DNA from: Bacteroidota bacterium
GTDB taxonomy: Bacteria; Bacteroidota; Bacteroidia; Bacteroidales; VadinHA17
DNA: 18,474 nucleotides
Direction of reading: 5' to 3'
NCBI GenBank assembly: GCA_015222065.1
Contig: JADFUQ010000046.1
Location: forward strand, 1-18,474
Numbering within the stretch: position 1 is the first letter of the stretch; every line of letters begins with the position of its first letter. Positions 1 to 6,062 of this stretch are shown piece after piece. A program made the position numbers and the translations under genes. Under the pieces are notes generated by a model. That model did not search any database, was not told where the DNA came from, and saw only the letters and a list, made by a program, of their open reading frames with translations.

Positions 1-726
1 ACTCCTCTTGTAAAGCAAAATTACCGGTTTCTTCATAAGGACTCAGAGGATAGCCGGGGAATAGATGTGGCACTTTTATACCGGGAAAATTTTTTTTCCC
101 CGATTGATGTAAATTACTATAAGGTATTATCACAGAAAGATTCAACATTCAGAACCAGAGATATTTTATATACAAAGGGAGTAATTTCAACTGACACACT
201 TCATGTATTTGTTAACCATTGGCCCTCAAGGTGGCAGGGAACAATTAAAACTCAGGCTTACCGTAATATTGCTGCAAAGGTTCTGCGTGAAGCGGTTGAT
301 TCAATTATTGATGTAACTCCTGACGCAAAAGTAATTATCATGGGTGATTTTAATGATGAACCTGATGATGCAAGTTTATCACGAATATTGCAAGCTAAGA
401 CAGACCTTGATTCTGTTATTGATAATAATCTTTGTAATTTATCCGGGATAGCTATGAGTGATCAGGAAATGGGAACATATAAGTACAAAGGATTATGGGT
501 AACTATAGATCAATTTATTGTATCTGCGAAATTGCTGAATATTGAAAATAGCTGGTATACTGGTAAAGACGATGTTAATATCTTCTGCCCTGAATTTTTA
601 CTTGAGAATGAAAAAGATGTTCCCGGTAAAAAGCCTTTTCGAACATATATAGGATACAGGTATGCAGAAGGATTCAGTGATCACTTACCAATTTGCCTCA
701 CTTTGCATAAAGAAGCTGATAATTAA
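1..726 (+). CDS. Endonuclease/exonuclease/phosphatase (EEP) family protein, 5'-truncated by window
   Basis: The frame is open from the first base, so the window cuts the gene. About 241 C-terminal residues are present and an N-terminal part, probably about 100 residues, is missing. The EEP fold is recognised from NHWPSRW, the metal/phosphate-site motif MGDFNDEP (near base 350) and the C-terminal catalytic SDHLPI (near base 678). This superfamily contains metal-dependent phosphodiesterases acting on DNA, phospholipids or inositol phosphates, and the visible part does not reveal the substrate. The first codons read TPLVKQNYRFLHKDSEDSRG in frame before the GTG at 67, which is therefore internal and not a start. 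No signal peptide can be judged. The gene converges on the cca-like gene, with a hairpin repeat between them. Confidence 0.85.
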   Translation, partial: TPLVKQNYRFLHKDSEDSRGIDVALLYRENFFSPIDVNYYKVLSQKDSTFRTRDILYTKGVISTDTLHVFVNHWPSRWQGTIKTQAYRNIAAKVLREAVDSIIDVTPDAKVIIMGDFNDEPDDASLSRILQAKTDLDSVIDNNLCNLSGIAMSDQEMGTYKYKGLWVTIDQFIVSAKLLNIENSWYTGKDDVNIFCPEFLLENEKDVPGKKPFRTYIGYRYAEGFSDHLPICLTLHKEADN

Positions 727-762
727 TAACACAGTGTCCATAAGAAACAAACTAGTGTCATG

Positions 763-784
763 TCAACCTTGTTTTAACGGTTGA
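763..784. other. Small hairpin downstream of the EEP gene
   Basis: TCAACC (763-768) and GGTTGA (779-784) form a perfect 6-bp stem with a 10-nt loop, 37 bases after the EEP stop codon. No T-run follows, so it is a poor intrinsic terminator. It could be a processing or 3'-protecting hairpin, or chance. Confidence 0.3.
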
Positions 785-789
785 AGAAT

Positions 790-872
790 AGTTGGCAAAA
801 GGCAATTGGCAGTTGGCAATGATGTTAACAATGGAATATTATTTGCCAACTGCTCTTTGCCAATTGCCAACT
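790..872. repeat. Imperfect inverted repeat of GGCA/TTGG words between convergent genes
   Basis: Two 30-nt arms (790-819 and 843-872) face each other across a 23-nt spacer. The outer 9 bp (AGTTGGCAA against TTGCCAACT) and the inner 11 bp (GCAGTTGGCAA against TTGCCAACTGC) match perfectly, while the middle differs. The arms are built from the repeated word TTGGCA. The style resembles the other intergenic repeats in this window, with short G/C-rich words in an AT-rich gap, but the sequence differs. It sits in a 187-bp convergent gap and has no coding potential. It may be a small non-autonomous mobile repeat or a bidirectional transcript-end structure. Confidence 0.7.
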
Positions 873-913
873 AAACACTTACGACAAATTAAGATTTACA
901 CAACACCAGGGTG

Positions 914-2329
914 TTATTTTTGGGGTTCCAGCCCCAGTTCTTTTCCTTTCTTAAGCATAAAACGGTAAGCCGGCTCATAATCATTTGGTATCTTACCATC
1001 AAGAATGGCCTCCTTAATGGCATTCTTAATAATACCTATCTCTTTACAGGGCTTAAGCCCGAAGGTTTTCATAATAAGTTCCCCTGGAACAGGGGGCTGG
1101 AAGTTGCGTATTGTATCCTTCTTATCAATTTCTTTTAGCTTTTCTCTAACAATTTCAAAATTCTTAAGATATATTTTTACACGTTTTTCATTTTTTGATG
1201 TAATATCAGCCTCGCAGAGTGTCATTAAATCTTCAATGTCATCACCGGCATCAAATAACAAACGACGTAAAGCAGAGTCAGTTACTCCTTCATGAATTAA
1301 TGCAATTGGCCGGAGATGTAACCTTACCAGTTTTGCTGCATACTTCATCCTGTGGTTAAGTGGTAATCTCAATCTCCTGAAAATGCCGGGGATCATTTTT
1401 GCCCCCAGGAAATCATGTCCATGAAATGTCCAGCCGTTTTTTGCATCAAACTTCTTCGTTCTGGGTTTTGCAATATCATGTAATATAGCTGCCCATCTTA
1501 GCCACAGATCATCCGATTTACTTGCTACATTATCCAAAACACCCAGCGTGTGATAGAAATTATCTTTATGTTGTTTACCGCTTACTTCTTCTACTCCTTT
1601 AAGATTATGTAATTCCGGAAGAATAAGGGGAAGAAGACCTGTCTTGTCTAATAATCTGAATCCAGTCGATGGTGAATCGGATAAAACAATTTTATTTAAC
1701 TCTGAAATAATACGTTCGGGGGATACAATCTTTATTCTCTCTTTGTTTTTCGAGATAGCCAATAGTGTTTCATTTGCTATCTCAAATTTTAACATTGTAG
1801 CGAAACGAATAGCACGCATCATACGTAAAGGATCGTCTGAGAAGGTATTTTCCGGTTCCAGTGGTGTTCGTATGGTCTTGTCCATTAAATCATCCAGACC
1901 GTTAAAAGGATCAATGAACTGACCATAAGATTCATCGTTAAGACTTATGGCCATTGCATTAATTGTAAAATCCCTTCTTTTCTGATCATCTTCAATGGTG
2001 CCATTTTCAACCGAAGGTTTTCTTGAATCTTGCCGGTATGATTCTTTCCTGGCACCTACAAAATCAATTTCATGATTCTTATAACGGAACATTGCTGTTC
2101 CAAAATTCTTGAAAACAGCAACTTTTATTTTCGGATCAATTCTTTTTGCTATTTTTTTTGCTATATTAACTCCACTGCCAACTACTACAATATCTATATC
2201 TCTGTCAGAGGACATTCGATTTAATAGAAAATCTCTGACATATCCACCGATAACATATGTTTCAATTTTTTCTTTTGTAACAACTTCAGATATTATTCTG
2301 AAAATGGGATTATTAAGACATTTCTTCAT
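914..2329 (-). CDS. cca: CCA-adding tRNA nucleotidyltransferase / poly(A) polymerase-family protein with HD domain
   Basis: The predicted enzyme adds or repairs the 3' CCA end of tRNA from CTP and ATP in the cytoplasm. Class II nucleotidyltransferase features are in order: GGYVRD at residues 28-33, the DRDID metal-binding acidic motif at 42-46, KRRDFTINAMA at 117-127, and the ERIISEL/RNA-binding head region near 205. A C-terminal HD phosphohydrolase domain follows, with H260, the H284-D285 pair and HGHD near 303-306. The length of 471 residues fits HD-containing members of the family. The frame extends to a TTG at 2344, but the ATG at 2329 starts the usual N-terminus (MKKCLNNPIF) and is preferred. 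The gene is divergent from the thioredoxin gene. Whether it makes full CCA or only part of it cannot be read here. Confidence 0.9.
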   Translation of the reverse strand: MKKCLNNPIFRIISEVVTKEKIETYVIGGYVRDFLLNRMSSDRDIDIVVVGSGVNIAKKIAKRIDPKIKVAVFKNFGTAMFRYKNHEIDFVGARKESYRQDSRKPSVENGTIEDDQKRRDFTINAMAISLNDESYGQFIDPFNGLDDLMDKTIRTPLEPENTFSDDPLRMMRAIRFATMLKFEIANETLLAISKNKERIKIVSPERIISELNKIVLSDSPSTGFRLLDKTGLLPLILPELHNLKGVEEVSGKQHKDNFYHTLGVLDNVASKSDDLWLRWAAILHDIAKPRTKKFDAKNGWTFHGHDFLGAKMIPGIFRRLRLPLNHRMKYAAKLVRLHLRPIALIHEGVTDSALRRLLFDAGDDIEDLMTLCEADITSKNEKRVKIYLKNFEIVREKLKEIDKKDTIRNFQPPVPGELIMKTFGLKPCKEIGIIKNAIKEAILDGKIPNDYEPAYRFMLKKGKELGLEPQK

Positions 2330-2361
2330 ATATAGATATGACAATTAGAACTAATTCATGA

Positions 2362-2369
2362 CAAAATTA
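2362..2369 (-). promoter_or_regulatory. Candidate -7 box of the cca-like gene
   Basis: The minus strand reads TAATTTTG, an exact match to the Bacteroidota -7 consensus TAnnTTTG, 33 bases upstream of the ATG at 2329. No clear -33 TTTG is at the usual distance, so this is a single-element prediction. Confidence 0.45.
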
Positions 2370-2441
2370 CAATTTATGGAATAAAAACAGAAGGTTTTTT
2401 CAATTTTGATTTATAGTATACCTTTTGCTAAGAAAATGTTA

Positions 2442-2449
2442 TATCTTTG
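2442..2449 (+). promoter_or_regulatory. Candidate -7 box of the thioredoxin gene
   Basis: TATCTTTG matches TAnnTTTG exactly. Transcription would begin about 7 bases downstream, giving a leader of roughly 15-20 bases before the ATG at 2473. A TTTTGC at 2423-2428 is closer than the normal -33 spacing. Confidence 0.5.
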
Positions 2450-2472
2450 AAATTATTTATTAATCGTAAAAT

Positions 2473-2844
2473 ATGACTGTAATGGCTGAATTTTTGACAA
2501 AGGAAACATTTAAAGAGAAAGTTTTTAATTTTGAAAAGAATAAAGAGTGGAAGTTTGAAGGTGATATTCCATGTATGATTGATTTTTATGCTGACTGGTG
2601 TCAACCATGCAAAATAGTTATTCCGATTCTTGAGGAACTTGCTGAGGAATATAAAGGCAAAATCAATATCTATAGGGTAGATACTGAACAAGAACAAGAA
2701 CTGGCTGGTATGTTTGGTATCAGGAGTATTCCTTCATTACTTTTTATACCAAAAGATGAACAACCGCAAATGGCTGTGGGAGCTTTACCTAAGGATTCAT
2801 TCGAAAAAGCAATTAAAGAGGTTCTGAAAGTAGAAAAGAATTAA
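2473..2844 (+). CDS. trxA: Thioredoxin
   Basis: This 123-residue cytoplasmic protein has a thioredoxin fold and is predicted to act as a dithiol-disulfide oxidoreductase. The active site is FYADWCQPCK with cysteines at residues 43 and 46, and the cis-proline segment is RSIPSLLF (P87). There is no signal peptide or membrane segment. The active site reads CQPC where classical TrxA has CGPC. The N-terminal region and the TEQEQELAGMFGIRSIPSLLFIP block resemble Bacteroidota thioredoxins. ATGs at 2473 and 2482 are both possible; the first is used because it lies at a sensible distance from the -7 box. The stop codon runs directly into the first copy of the CAGTCGGCAGTC-type repeat. Confidence 0.92.
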   Translation: MTVMAEFLTKETFKEKVFNFEKNKEWKFEGDIPCMIDFYADWCQPCKIVIPILEELAEEYKGKINIYRVDTEQEQELAGMFGIRSIPSLLFIPKDEQPQMAVGALPKDSFEKAIKEVLKVEKN

Positions 2845-2937
2845 TAATCAGTCCACAGTCGGCAGTCTACAGTCAGCAATCGGCAATCGTAAGTCTGCTT
2901 AAAAATGCAAAATATATTAAGATTAGCCATTTTAGAC
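2845..2937. repeat. Dispersed intergenic repeat, copy 1 (without insert)
   Basis: The element begins with TAATCAGTC immediately after the trx stop and continues with degenerate CAGTC/GGCAATC words, including AGTCGGCAGTC at 2857-2867. It ends with a 40-base segment at 2898-2937. That segment matches 5794-5833 at 34 of 40 positions by hand alignment, and the 11-mer and the 9-mer TAATCAGTC recur exactly at 5576-5586 and 5571-5579. Both copies have the same orientation and both follow the stop codon of the preceding gene. This copy lacks the relic gene carried by copy 2. Confidence 0.8.
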
Positions 2938-3004
2938 TTTAGTCACTTATAACTTCTTTTCTTCCCAACTTTAGTCACTTTAGTCACTTTAAACTTTAGT
3001 CACT
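2938..3004. repeat. Degenerate short repeats of TTTAGTCACT
   Basis: The decamer TTTAGTCACT occurs four times (2938-2947, 2970-2979, 2979-2988, 2995-3004), with irregular AACTT-containing spacers. The spacing is uneven, so this is not a CRISPR array. The block lies between copy 1 of the dispersed repeat and the riboswitch promoter, and may be part of the same repeat family or an upstream binding region. Confidence 0.7.
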
Positions 3005-3028
3005 TTTTTTTATATCTATTTTTTTCCT

Positions 3029-3036
3029 TACTTTTG
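3029..3036 (+). promoter_or_regulatory. Candidate -7 box for the TPP riboswitch-receptor transcript
   Basis: TACTTTTG matches TAnnTTTG exactly. The implied start near 3043 lies just before the first stem of the riboswitch at 3046-3051, as expected for a riboswitch leader. A T-run occupies the -33 area rather than a clean TTTG. Confidence 0.6.
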
Positions 3037-3045
3037 TAATAATTA

Positions 3046-3127
3046 TGGGGGTGCCTTAATATTACGGGCTGAGATCAAACCCTTTGAACCTGATCCGGGT
3101 AGTGCCGGTGTAGGGAATAAGCCCCCC
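3046..3127 (+). ncRNA. TPP (thiamine pyrophosphate) riboswitch, THI-box
   Basis: All the hallmark segments are present: the 5' strand GGGGGTGCC (3047-3055), GGGCTGAGA with the invariant CTGAGA (3069-3074), the ACCCTTTGAACCTGATC core with ACCTGATC (3088-3095), GGGTAGTGCC, and GTAGGGAA (to 3117). The closing C-run at 3122-3127 pairs with the initial G-run. No terminator hairpin follows, and only 29 bases separate the aptamer from the ATG at 3157. TPP binding is therefore more likely to block translation initiation than to terminate transcription. It should repress the downstream receptor when thiamine pyrophosphate is plentiful. Confidence 0.97.
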
Positions 3128-3156
3128 TGACAGTAAGAAATTTATACAACGTTACT

Positions 3157-5556
3157 ATGAAACGAGTAATGCTATTATCGGCGTTCGTCTGTTCTTCGTT
3201 TATAGTTTTCGGGCAATTTCAGGTAAGTGGAATTGTAGAAGATACAAATGAGGCTGCTTTAATCGGAGCTAACGTAATACTAGAAGGTACTTATCTGGGA
3301 ACTTCCACCGGTCTGTCCGGGGAATTTGTTTTTAAAAATGTGAATAAGGGAAATTATACTTTAAAAGTTTCATATATGGGCTATGAAACGAAGACAGAGA
3401 AAATTAATGTGCAGAAAAATTTACAGGTAAAAATTGCACTGGAAAAATCTGCCTATTTGGCTGATGAGGTTATTATCTCAACAATCAGGGCAAGTGAAAC
3501 GACGCCTGTTGCATCAACTACTTTATCTAAAAACGAAATCAGGGAAAAGGATCTTGTACAGGATGTTCCATATCTGTTGAGATTAACCCCTTCACTTGTA
3601 GTTTCTTCTGATGCCGGTACTGGTGTGGGGTATACAAGTTTCAGGATCAGGGGAACTGACCTTACAAGAATAAATGTAACCGTTAACGGAATACCACTGA
3701 ATGATTCTGAATCGCATGGTGTATGGTGGGTTGACTTACCTGATTTTACATCTTCAGTGGATAATATCCAGATTCAGCGTGGGGTAGGTACTTCAACAAA
3801 TGGAGCAGGTGCTTTTGGGGCAACTGTGAATTTGAAGACATTTACCTTTTCCAAAAAGCCATTTGCTGAGATTAATTCAATTGCAGGTTCGTTCAATACT
3901 TTTAAAAATAATATAAAAATCGGCTCAGGTCTTATTGATAATAAATTTTCTTTTGAAGCCAGAATGTCACAGATCAGTTCCGATGGCTATATTGACAGGG
4001 CCACAGCTGATTTAAAATCTTTTGCAGTGTCAGGAGCATATTTTGGAGAGAGAGATATGATCAGGGTAAATGTCATGTCAGGTAAAGAAAAAACCTACCA
4101 GGCATGGGATGGAGTGCCCTCAACTATTCTCGATTCTAACCGTACTTATAATGGTATTGGTCAATATGCAGATGAAATGGGAAATACAAAAAACTATGAT
4201 AATGAAACAGATAATTATTGGCAGGATCATTTTCAATTGTTGTATTCCAGGGAGATCAATCAGGATATTTACCTGAATCTTTGCTTGCATTATACGGGTG
4301 GGAAAGGATATTATGAACAATATAAGGAAGACGAGGACTATTCTGATTATCAGATGGATAATATACTGATAGGTTCAGATTTAATAGAAGAAACAGATAT
4401 TATTCGCAGAAAATGGCTTGATAATGATTTTTATGGAGTTACATATTCTTTAAAATATAAAAGAAATAAATGGGATGCATCCGTAGGAGGGGCATGGAAC
4501 AAATATATTGGAGATCATTTCGGGAAAGTTATCTGGGCACGGTATGCCGGTGATTCAGAATTAAATCATGAGTGGTATAATAATAATGGTAATAAAGCAG
4601 ATTTTAATTTTTATGGGAAAATAAATTATTATTTCTCTACCAGACTGAACCTGTATGCAGATATACAAACAAGGTATATTGATTATAAGATTAATGGGAT
4701 TGATGACGATTTACGAAATATTACCCAAAAGCATACTTATACCTTTTTTAACCCTAAACTGGGAGCATATGTAAAATTAAATGAAAACCAGTCCGTCTAT
4801 TTTTCCTTTGGTATTGCACATCGTGAACCTAACAGGCATAATTTCGTTGATGCTGACCCTTCAGGTCCTGTCCCGGTCCGTGAGGTGTTAAAGGATTATG
4901 AGTTAGGATATAATTTGAAATTGTCTAATATACGCTTTGCAGGGAATATTTACTTTATGGATTATGATGATCAACTTGTGCTGACAGGAGAAATTAATGA
5001 TGTTGGTTCTCCTGTTATGACTAATGTTGAAAAAAGTTACAGGACAGGTATTGAACTTCAGACAGCAATTAAAATAGTAGATAAAATAGAATGGGAAATA
5101 AATGCTACCTTAAGCCGTAATAAAATAAAAAATTTTACAGAACATGTTGATAATTGGGATACCTGGAGCCAGGTTTCTACAAATCTTGGTGAGACAGATC
5201 TTTCCTTTTCGCCTGCAATTATTATGGGAAGTAATTTCCGGTTTAAACCGTTTAATAATTTTGAGATCAAATTGTTTTCAAAATATGTTTGTAAACAATA
5301 TATAGATAACACATCCGGCGAAAGCCGAATACTTAATCCCTGGTTTGTTAACGATCTCAATTTTCAATACTCATTTAACCCAAAATGGGTAGATCAGATT
5401 AGAATTAAGCTTCAAATTAATAACCTGTTTAATGAAGAATATGAGACAAATGCATGGGTTTACCGGTATATTGTTGATGGAGAAAACAAAATAATGGATG
5501 GATATTTCCCTCAGGCTGCAAGGAATTTCCTTGTAGGTCTTAATTTCCGGTTCTAA
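3157..5556 (+). CDS. TonB-dependent outer-membrane receptor, predicted thiamine/thiamine-precursor uptake
   Basis: This is a 799-residue outer-membrane protein. It starts with a signal peptide (about residues 1-19, ending VFGQ), then a carboxypeptidase-regulatory-like beta domain (about 21-105, VSGIVEDTNEAALIGANVIL). A TonB plug follows (about 118-228; SFRIRGTDLTRINVTVNGIP, IQIQRGVG, GAFGATVNLKT) and then a beta-barrel ending in a terminal aromatic residue (VGLNFRF). Such receptors import ligands with energy from TonB-ExbBD. The ligand is inferred only from the TPP riboswitch directly upstream; thiamine-regulated receptors of this kind (OMR1 type) have been predicted in Bacteroidota. No inner-membrane thiamine transporter or thi gene follows, so the periplasm-to-cytoplasm step must be encoded elsewhere. 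The gene stands alone between two copies of a direct repeat. Confidence 0.92.
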   Translation: MKRVMLLSAFVCSSFIVFGQFQVSGIVEDTNEAALIGANVILEGTYLGTSTGLSGEFVFKNVNKGNYTLKVSYMGYETKTEKINVQKNLQVKIALEKSAYLADEVIISTIRASETTPVASTTLSKNEIREKDLVQDVPYLLRLTPSLVVSSDAGTGVGYTSFRIRGTDLTRINVTVNGIPLNDSESHGVWWVDLPDFTSSVDNIQIQRGVGTSTNGAGAFGATVNLKTFTFSKKPFAEINSIAGSFNTFKNNIKIGSGLIDNKFSFEARMSQISSDGYIDRATADLKSFAVSGAYFGERDMIRVNVMSGKEKTYQAWDGVPSTILDSNRTYNGIGQYADEMGNTKNYDNETDNYWQDHFQLLYSREINQDIYLNLCLHYTGGKGYYEQYKEDEDYSDYQMDNILIGSDLIEETDIIRRKWLDNDFYGVTYSLKYKRNKWDASVGGAWNKYIGDHFGKVIWARYAGDSELNHEWYNNNGNKADFNFYGKINYYFSTRLNLYADIQTRYIDYKINGIDDDLRNITQKHTYTFFNPKLGAYVKLNENQSVYFSFGIAHREPNRHNFVDADPSGPVPVREVLKDYELGYNLKLSNIRFAGNIYFMDYDDQLVLTGEINDVGSPVMTNVEKSYRTGIELQTAIKIVDKIEWEINATLSRNKIKNFTEHVDNWDTWSQVSTNLGETDLSFSPAIIMGSNFRFKPFNNFEIKLFSKYVCKQYIDNTSGESRILNPWFVNDLNFQYSFNPKWVDQIRIKLQINNLFNEEYETNAWVYRYIVDGENKIMDGYFPQAARNFLVGLNFRF

Positions 5557-5570
5557 AGAAAAAATGTAAC

Positions 5571-5833
5571 TAATCAGTCGGCAGTCCACAGTCCACAATC
5601 AGCAGTTGCTCTTGCGATGGATATTTATCACGTTAGCAAAAAATTTCCTAAAGATGAACGTTACTTTTTGACCACTCAGATAAGAAAATCCTCAAAATCT
5701 GTTTGTTCAAATACTTAATCACATAATTCAAATTCCTGAAAAGTATGAATAGCCCGGTCTTCAGATTGCTGACTGCCGATTGAAGACTGCCGACTTAATA
5801 ATGCAAAGTATAATGAAATCAGCCATTTTAGAC
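5571..5833. repeat. Dispersed intergenic repeat, copy 2, with inverted arms around an S23-like relic
   Basis: The left arm (5571-5607) has CAGTCGGCAGTC-type words and the right arm (about 5757-5796) has their complement. AGTCGGCAGTC at 5576-5586 is perfectly inverted as GACTGCCGACT at 5785-5795, and weaker complementarity continues inward. The 40-base tail (5794-5833) matches the tail of copy 1. Between the arms lies a broken gene for a four-helix-bundle protein. The arrangement suggests a small non-autonomous element, or a family that exists with and without this gene. The receptor stop codon is 14 bases upstream. Confidence 0.75.
5617..5718 (+). pseudogene. Relic of a four-helix-bundle (S23 / 23S rRNA intervening-sequence-type) protein gene
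   Basis: A 33-codon frame encodes MDIYHVSKKFPKDERYFLTT, then QIRKSSKSVCSNT and a stop. This matches my memory of the S23/IVS protein N-terminal core, roughly an IYxLTKKFPKEE segment, then LTSQIRRAxxSxxSNIAEG. The family is about 115-125 residues, so only the first third survives. The frame ends where SNIAEG would be expected, and the residues normally before the core are mostly missing. It is flanked by inverted arms of a dispersed repeat. The function of the intact family is unsettled, and this copy is very unlikely to be functional. Identification rests on about 25 recognisable residues. Confidence 0.65.
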
Positions 5834-5853
5834 ATTCCAAACTTAAAACACTG

Positions 5854-5881
5854 AATAGTTAGGAAAAAAAAAATAACTATT
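5854..5881. other. Perfect 8-bp inverted repeat with poly-A loop
   Basis: AATAGTTA (5854-5861) is the exact reverse complement of TAACTATT (5874-5881), with a 12-base GG-plus-A-run spacer. It lies between the repeat tail and the aspartase leader. It could be an operator or a weak terminator read on the minus strand. It is AT-rich, so chance is possible. Confidence 0.35.
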
Positions 5882-5931
5882 TCTTATTTTATGTAACAAA
5901 AAATTGTAATTTACGTTAACATAAATGAACA

Positions 5932-6040
5932 CTAAGGGTAATAGAACAAATTCCTCATTGGGAACAAAAACAAGTGGAATTTGTAGTTTTAGGTTAAATT
6001 TTTAGGGTGGAAAGACCGGGATGTAAATCCCGGTTTTTTC
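5932..6040 (+). promoter_or_regulatory. Structured leader of the aspartase-fusion gene (possible attenuator)
   Basis: A 9-bp perfect stem (ACAAATTCC 5946-5954 with GGAATTTGT 5976-5984) encloses a 21-base loop. CTAA (5932-5935) can pair outside it with TTAG (5989-5992). It is followed 30 bases later by a terminator-like hairpin. ATTGGGA in the first loop (5957-5963) could pair, with two G-U pairs, to TCCCGGT (6028-6034) in the terminator's 3' arm, which would be an alternative fold. No exact TAnnTTTG box was found upstream, so the transcription start is unknown. I do not recognise a known riboswitch class. The rest of the 5834-5931 stretch is AT-rich and shows nothing beyond the inverted repeat listed separately. 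Confidence 0.45.
6015..6040 (+). terminator. Intrinsic-terminator-like hairpin upstream of the aspartase fusion
   Basis: ACCGGGAT (6015-6022) and ATCCCGGT (6027-6034) form a perfect 8-bp stem with a GTAA tetraloop. T-rich sequence follows (6034-6044, one C interrupting). It lies about 22 bases before the TTG start at 6063 on the same strand, so it would end any transcript before the gene unless antitermination occurs. Alternatively it ends a short RNA encoded between about 5930 and 6040. Confidence 0.7.
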
Positions 6041-6062
6041 TTTTAAATTTGCTGGTTGGTTT

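Noticed and set aside
2330..2344. TTG start extending the cca-like gene by five codons
   Set aside because: The ATG at 2329 gives the normal N-terminus, and the extension adds nothing recognisable.
2938..3004. Possible CRISPR-like array of TTTAGTCACT
   Set aside because: The repeat unit is only 10 bases, spacers are 0 to 22 bases and uneven, and no cas gene is nearby.
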